From Clostridia bacterium (GTDB taxonomy: Bacteria; Bacillota; Clostridia; Oscillospirales; Acutalibacteraceae), in assembly GCA_017631795.1 (NCBI GenBank), contig JAGBSO010000016.1, positions 142,332 to 206,331 of the forward strand: a stretch of 64,000 nt of DNA, in the 5' to 3' direction. The notes beneath the pieces were generated by a model. It had not been told where the DNA came from. It did no database searches and worked only from the letters and a program-made list of their open reading frames with translations. The translations under genes were made by a program, and so were the position numbers. This document shows, piece after piece, positions 61,101 to 64,000 of the stretch; the first letter of the stretch is position 1, and each line of letters opens with the position of its first letter.

Positions 61101-64000
61101 TGAACAGTTCTTCAGTTTTTTTGTTTCCGTCAGGTCTGTTTCTCAGGGCAATTGTATTTACAAACATACCCACTGTATCGAGATATCTGCCTGTTCTTCC
61201 GCTGATGGGTGTTCCGATTACGATATCTTCATTGCCTGAAAGTTTTGAAAGGAGTATGCTGAAGCACGCCATGTAGTATACAAACGGCGTTATTCCTTTC
61301 TGTCTGCACTTCTCTTCAATTTTTTCGTGAAGTGTTTTTTCTATTCTGCTGTAATGGGTACTTCCGTTGAATGACTGTGTCTGTTTTCTCTGGAAGTCTG
61401 TGAGAAGATTCAGTTCAGGCACTTCTTCTGCGAACACATCAAGCCAATATTTTTCACTTGTCTGTGTATCTGTATTCTGTACTGCAAATTCTCCGTACTG
61501 AACAGTTTTATTCAGCTCTCTGTCCATGTACAGGTCATTGAGTTCTCTGAAAAGTACGGGCATTGTTTCACCGTCTGCTATGATATGGTGTATATCAATT
61601 ACCACTGTATTTTCGTTACAGCCGACTCTGATAAGCGGTGATTTTTCAAGACTGAACGGCTTTGCAAAACTGTTGAGATTTGCTTCATTTATCTCTTCTG
61701 CTTTGACTGTTGCATTTTCATCAATAACCTGATGTATTACACCGTCGATATTTTCGAAATGTGTTCTCAGGCTTTCATGTCTTGCGATGAGATTGTTTAC
61801 CGCTTTTTCGAGTTTTTCTCTGTCAACATTTTCCGTTCTGAATGCGTAGGTGATGTTATACAGAGTTGAATCAGACTTCATCATCTGTGCTGTATACACT
61901 CGCATCTGTGCAGGTGTTGCCGGGATGATTTTTCCGTATTCAATTGCTTCTTCTGTGTTTTCTTTTTCTTCAAGGAATGTTGCCAATTCCCTGATATCTC
62001 TGCTTGAGAATATTGTTCTGACTGTGACTGCTTTACCTTTTTCTTCAAGCTTTGCTGTAAGTTCAATTGCTTTAAGACTGTCTCCGCCGATATCAAAGAA
62101 ATTATCAAGTACACTGATTTTTTCTGCTGACAGAATTGCACTGATGCACTCTGTAAGTATGACTTCATTCTCTGTTTCGGGTGCAACATATTCTGTGTCT
62201 GTGCTGATATTTTCAAGATCAATTTCGGGAAGTGCTTTTCTGTTTATCTTTCCGCTTGATGTCAGCGGCATTTCTTCAAGATGTGTAAACACATGGGGAA
62301 GCATGTATTTGGGAAGTTTACTGCTGATTTCGTCTTTGATTTCCCTTGCTGTTTTTTCTGTGCCTGTATAGAATGCGCAGATAAGCTGTCTGTCGGTTTT
62401 ATCCTTACGCACTGTGACAACTGTGTGGATAATGCCGTCTGTTTCTGCTATTGCATTCTCTATTTCACCAAGCTCTATTCTCTGACCTCTTATCTTTACC
62501 TGGAAGTCATTTCTGCCGATGAATACAATATTTCCGTCTGCTTTTCTGTAAGCCAGGTCGCCTGTTTTATACAGTTTTCCGTTTCCGAAAGGATTTTCTA
62601 TGAACTTTTCATTTGTCAGTTCGTCTCTGTTAAGATATCCCTTTGCCACGCAGTCTCCTGCAATGCAAAGCTCACCTGTTACCCCTGCGGGTACAAGCTT
62701 CATGTATTTATCAACAATATGAATCTGTGTGTTTGCCATAGGTTTTCCTATGGTGATTTCTTCATTTTCTGCCTTTGCGTATGTTACCCATACTGTTGCT
62801 TCTGTGGGGCCGTAGATATTGTAGATTTCTGCGTCTGTGCAGTCTTTCAACTCTTTGACCAATGCTGCATCAAGTGTTTCACCGCCGAGGATGATTGCGC
62901 TGAAGTTTTTAAGATAATCAAGATCTGATTTATCTGTCATCAGGGACTTCATCTTTGTGGGCGTTGTCTGAATGATATCAGCAGGATTGTTTTCAAGCAA
63001 CTCAATAAGTCTGTGCTGAAGTTTTGCCTGTTCTTCATTTGCAAGGATGATTTCCATTCCGTTTGCAAGAGGCAATAATGTTTCTGTTACGAATATATCA
63101 AAGCCTGCTGTTGTGACTGACAGAATTTTTGTATTTTCTTTTGTGATTCCGAAGCACACATTCTTTTCATTTGCGCTGACATAATTCACCACATTTTTAT
63201 GTGTGAGAAGTGTGCCTTTGGGTTTTCCTGTTGAGCCTGATGTGTAGATACAATAGCAGACACTTGAATTATCTGTTGTTATCTTCGGATTTTCTGTATT
63301 TTCATTACTTAACAGTGCTTCAACATTTTCATCTGTGATGCAATACTTTGCACCACTGTCTGAAAGCATGTATTCTGTTCTGTCTTCGGGGTAATCCGGG
63401 TCTATGGGCAGATATGCCGCTCCTGTTTTCAGAATTCCGAGCATTGACACAACAAGGTATGTCTTTCTCGACAGTCTGAATGCTACAATGTCTCCCTTGC
63501 TGATGCCTTTTTCGATAAGGCTGTGTGCGATTGCATTTGCTTCTGCGTTCAGTTCTCTGTATGTTAGAACTTTATCGCATCCTGTGATTGCAATACTGTC
63601 TGGTGTTTTCTCTGCCTGCAACTCAAAAAGTTCATGCACACAGCTGTCACTTGCGTAGGATATTTCTGTGTTGTTGAATTCTGCAAGGACTTTTTCATCA
63701 GCTACGGAAATATCCTTGATTTCTGTTTCTTCCGCAAGGCAGAGTTCAAGAACAGTTTTGTACATTTCTGCAAAATCTGCAACTTTTTCTTCTCTGAAAA
63801 GCTCGGTGCAGTATTCTGCTGCGAGGATGACGTCGTTTGTTCTCGGCAGGATATTGAATGTCATGTCGCACTTTGCAGATGTTGTTTCAAGGGGAATGAG
63901 TTCTGCTTTTTTGTCTGCGAATGTGACATCTGTCATCTCTGCACTCTGGTATGCAAGCATAACATCAAACAACGGATTTATGCCCTTTGAATGAATATTA
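58198..64000 (-). CDS. Nonribosomal peptide synthetase, 3' part: (C)-A-PCP-C-A-PCP-TE
   Basis: The frame is open to the right edge (NIHSKGINP precedes the first Met at 63972), so the N-terminus is missing. Visible in order: the end of a condensation domain, A1 (P-loop YTSGSTGKPKG near 63220), PCP1 (DIGGDSLKAIEL, Ser near 62073), a C domain with intact HHIIADG (near 61580), A2 (YTSGSTGKPKGAKVS near 60190), PCP2 (LGGTSLSM, near 59035) and a thioesterase (58201-58880). By alignment to GrsA from memory, the A1 pocket reads about D-I-T-Q-I-G-I-V-W, closest to glycine codes. A2 reads D-V-W-H-F-S-L-V-D, a serine code. The TE motif is SHCAGS, with Cys in place of the usual Ser, plus SKDDMF and THYF for Asp and His. 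There is no epimerase or reductase domain. The PPTase is nearby. Confidence 0.93.
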   Translation of the reverse strand, partial: NIHSKGINPLFDVMLAYQSAEMTDVTFADKKAELIPLETTSAKCDMTFNILPRTNDVILAAEYCTELFREEKVADFAEMYKTVLELCLAEETEIKDISVADEKVLAEFNNTEISYASDSCVHELFELQAEKTPDSIAITGCDKVLTYRELNAEANAIAHSLIEKGISKGDIVAFRLSRKTYLVVSMLGILKTGAAYLPIDPDYPEDRTEYMLSDSGAKYCITDENVEALLSNENTENPKITTDNSSVCYCIYTSGSTGKPKGTLLTHKNVVNYVSANEKNVCFGITKENTKILSVTTAGFDIFVTETLLPLANGMEIILANEEQAKLQHRLIELLENNPADIIQTTPTKMKSLMTDKSDLDYLKNFSAIILGGETLDAALVKELKDCTDAEIYNIYGPTEATVWVTYAKAENEEITIGKPMANTQIHIVDKYMKLVPAGVTGELCIAGDCVAKGYLNRDELTNEKFIENPFGNGKLYKTGDLAYRKADGNIVFIGRNDFQVKIRGQRIELGEIENAIAETDGIIHTVVTVRKDKTDRQLICAFYTGTEKTAREIKDEISSKLPKYMLPHVFTHLEEMPLTSSGKINRKALPEIDLENISTDTEYVAPETENEVILTECISAILSAEKISVLDNFFDIGGDSLKAIELTAKLEEKGKAVTVRTIFSSRDIRELATFLEEKENTEEAIEYGKIIPATPAQMRVYTAQMMKSDSTLYNITYAFRTENVDREKLEKAVNNLIARHESLRTHFENIDGVIHQVIDENATVKAEEINEANLNSFAKPFSLEKSPLIRVGCNENTVVIDIHHIIADGETMPVLFRELNDLYMDRELNKTVQYGEFAVQNTDTQTSEKYWLDVFAEEVPELNLLTDFQRKQTQSFNGSTHYSRIEKTLHEKIEEKCRQKGITPFVYYMACFSILLSKLSGNEDIVIGTPISGRTGRYLDTVGMFVNTIALRNRPDGNKKTEELFNEIRDNSIEAIDNQNYPFGELVNKLNIQTKGRNPLFDVMLAYQSAEMTDVTFADKKAELIPLATTSAKCDMTFNILPRTNDVILAAEYCTELFSTETVQKFADSYKFILEQCIAENISVKDISAMTEAEKQHVVYGLNDTAHEYDVEENSTIYSLFEETAKSKPAKTCVTADGKTVTFGELLTLSESLDSRLREITKGEKSIIAVIAERSIEMYSAIYGIIRGGNAYMPIAPDYPQERIEYMLKNSNAAAVVAQGKFTHLAGDVPCIDMTAFIKEYKNEHIVHPCNAEADDTAYVIYTSGSTGKPKGAKVSHRSAVNRILWMHDKYPLEGNDVILQKTPYTFDVSVWELFWWGMVGGSLAASRPDEHFLPAKILEEVYNNNVTHLHFVPSVFELFLNYLETHKEEQYKFNTVRYVFLSGEALTANHINRFYGMYDFNKVHLHNLYGPTECAVDVTYYDCVPGDTDPVPIGKPIYNTQMHVVDKYMNPVPVGVTGELCIAGVNVGQGYLNNPELTNEKFLPNPFGKGKLYKTGDNAYVREDGEIIFCGRIDNQIKLNGQRIEIGEIESVIGKTDGVESVAVILRKVNGRDILAAFWCGEESAEKAVRDICETELPAYMVPGAFCRLDKMPLNPSGKLDRKSLSAIEIIEVEKGEYEAPENDTECYIADFFGRILGVEKIGRNSDFFELGGTSLSMISLLSEDFFKDVSAADFISNSTPRKLAGLMTAEAKNEVSRVMTLKNIENSRKALVFVPYAGGGAEAFAALSKSLSDRTDEYSLYYVDYARSSDECEKIAQELYEVAKDRELYVYSHCAGSAVAMQIITNLEKMQTGIVAQYIAGASIPPENPQKDNFWNTVSDEMLVMALMKAGAPFGSFSDEQIADMVMNFRKDTDFMTECFYKERVKVRCPVSVIISKDDMFTENFADAERLWNLYAENVVGVHFIDTKTHYFQSDNSNELADIMLSVLSK
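60821..61006 (-). repeat. NRPS intragenic repeat, copy A
   Basis: This 186-bp stretch at the end of the internal condensation domain is about 98 percent identical to 63794-63979 (about four differences by eye). It encodes NPLFDVMLAYQSAEMTDVTF and the following segment. Confidence 0.9.
63794..63979 (-). repeat. NRPS intragenic repeat, copy B
   Basis: It is the counterpart of 60821-61006, at the end of the partly visible upstream condensation domain. The high DNA identity is confined to this segment, while flanking domains diverge. Confidence 0.9.

Noticed and set aside
61850..62928. Long plus-strand frames of 173 and 215 codons inside the NRPS
   Set aside because: They are antisense to intact A and PCP domains with all core motifs.

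Overview
The window looks like chromosomal DNA of a low-GC, Gram-positive, spore-forming anaerobe, most likely a gut or rumen member of the Oscillospiraceae/Ruminococcaceae. The pointers are SpoVT, the dnaG-rpoD pair, a SigH-like sigma factor, Gram-positive signal peptides and lipoboxes, GGAGG ribosome binding sites, many plant-polysaccharide hydrolases, BspA-type leucine-rich-repeat (LRR) proteins and an NRPS. This placement is inferred from gene content, not from a search.

Layout. 1-6.3 kb: an LplD-like GH4 alpha-galacturonidase (running off the left edge), a membrane-anchored phosphoesterase, an AraC regulator and a secreted beta-helix protein, which suggest pectin use. 6.3-6.5 kb: an IS3-type remnant. 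6.6-17.0 kb: a compact minus-strand operon with its own consensus promoter. It encodes cytosolic LRR_5 proteins (one fused to a DUF4132-like domain), a MoxR-type AAA ATPase, a VWA/metallopeptidase-like protein, a DUF4760-like membrane protein with a frameshift and a deleted radical-SAM remnant. This is the strongest candidate for an undescribed multi-gene system. 17.3-18.1 kb: exonuclease and serine-recombinase debris beside tRNA-Pro(GGG).

18.4-26.1 kb: a DUF4234 protein, a BlaI/BlaR1-type sensor pair with two palindromic operators, and a large secreted LRR protein divergent from an XRE regulator with twin operators. 26.2-31.3 kb: housekeeping genes (rpoD, dnaG, YigZ, rpmE, a SigH-like sigma factor, a zinc ribbon protein). 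31.4-34.4 kb: a 1001-residue TIR-TIR-TPR protein with 14 near-identical 42-residue repeats. 34.4-36.9 kb: a lipoprotein, an SDR remnant, two DUF3784-like membrane proteins and a TrmH/SpoU methyltransferase. 37-47.8 kb: carbohydrate genes (GH78, a GH106-like hydrolase, MFS, an SGNH esterase, GH42) that fit rhamnogalacturonan or galactan side-chain use, interleaved with a rhodanese lipoprotein and a radical-SAM/ECF-S pair.

48-52.4 kb: a secreted phosphoesterase, an IS3-like remnant, then three copies of the spoVT 5' end in a row. The first two are 60-codon stubs, each followed by an oppositely oriented accessory gene (a double-TIR protein; a zinc-ribbon protein). The third is full-length spoVT. 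52.5-58.2 kb: threonine aldolase, a small membrane protein, a domain-permuted GH3 enzyme, an Sfp-type phosphopantetheinyl transferase and an Lgt-like membrane protein. 58.2-64 kb: the 3' part of an NRPS gene (C-end, A, PCP, C, A, PCP, TE) whose adenylation codes read Gly-like then Ser. Its thioesterase has Cys where Ser is usual.

Two unrelated secreted proteins (4115-6304 and 22276-25740) end in the same Cys/His-rich tail, which may be an undescribed surface-sorting or anchoring signal.
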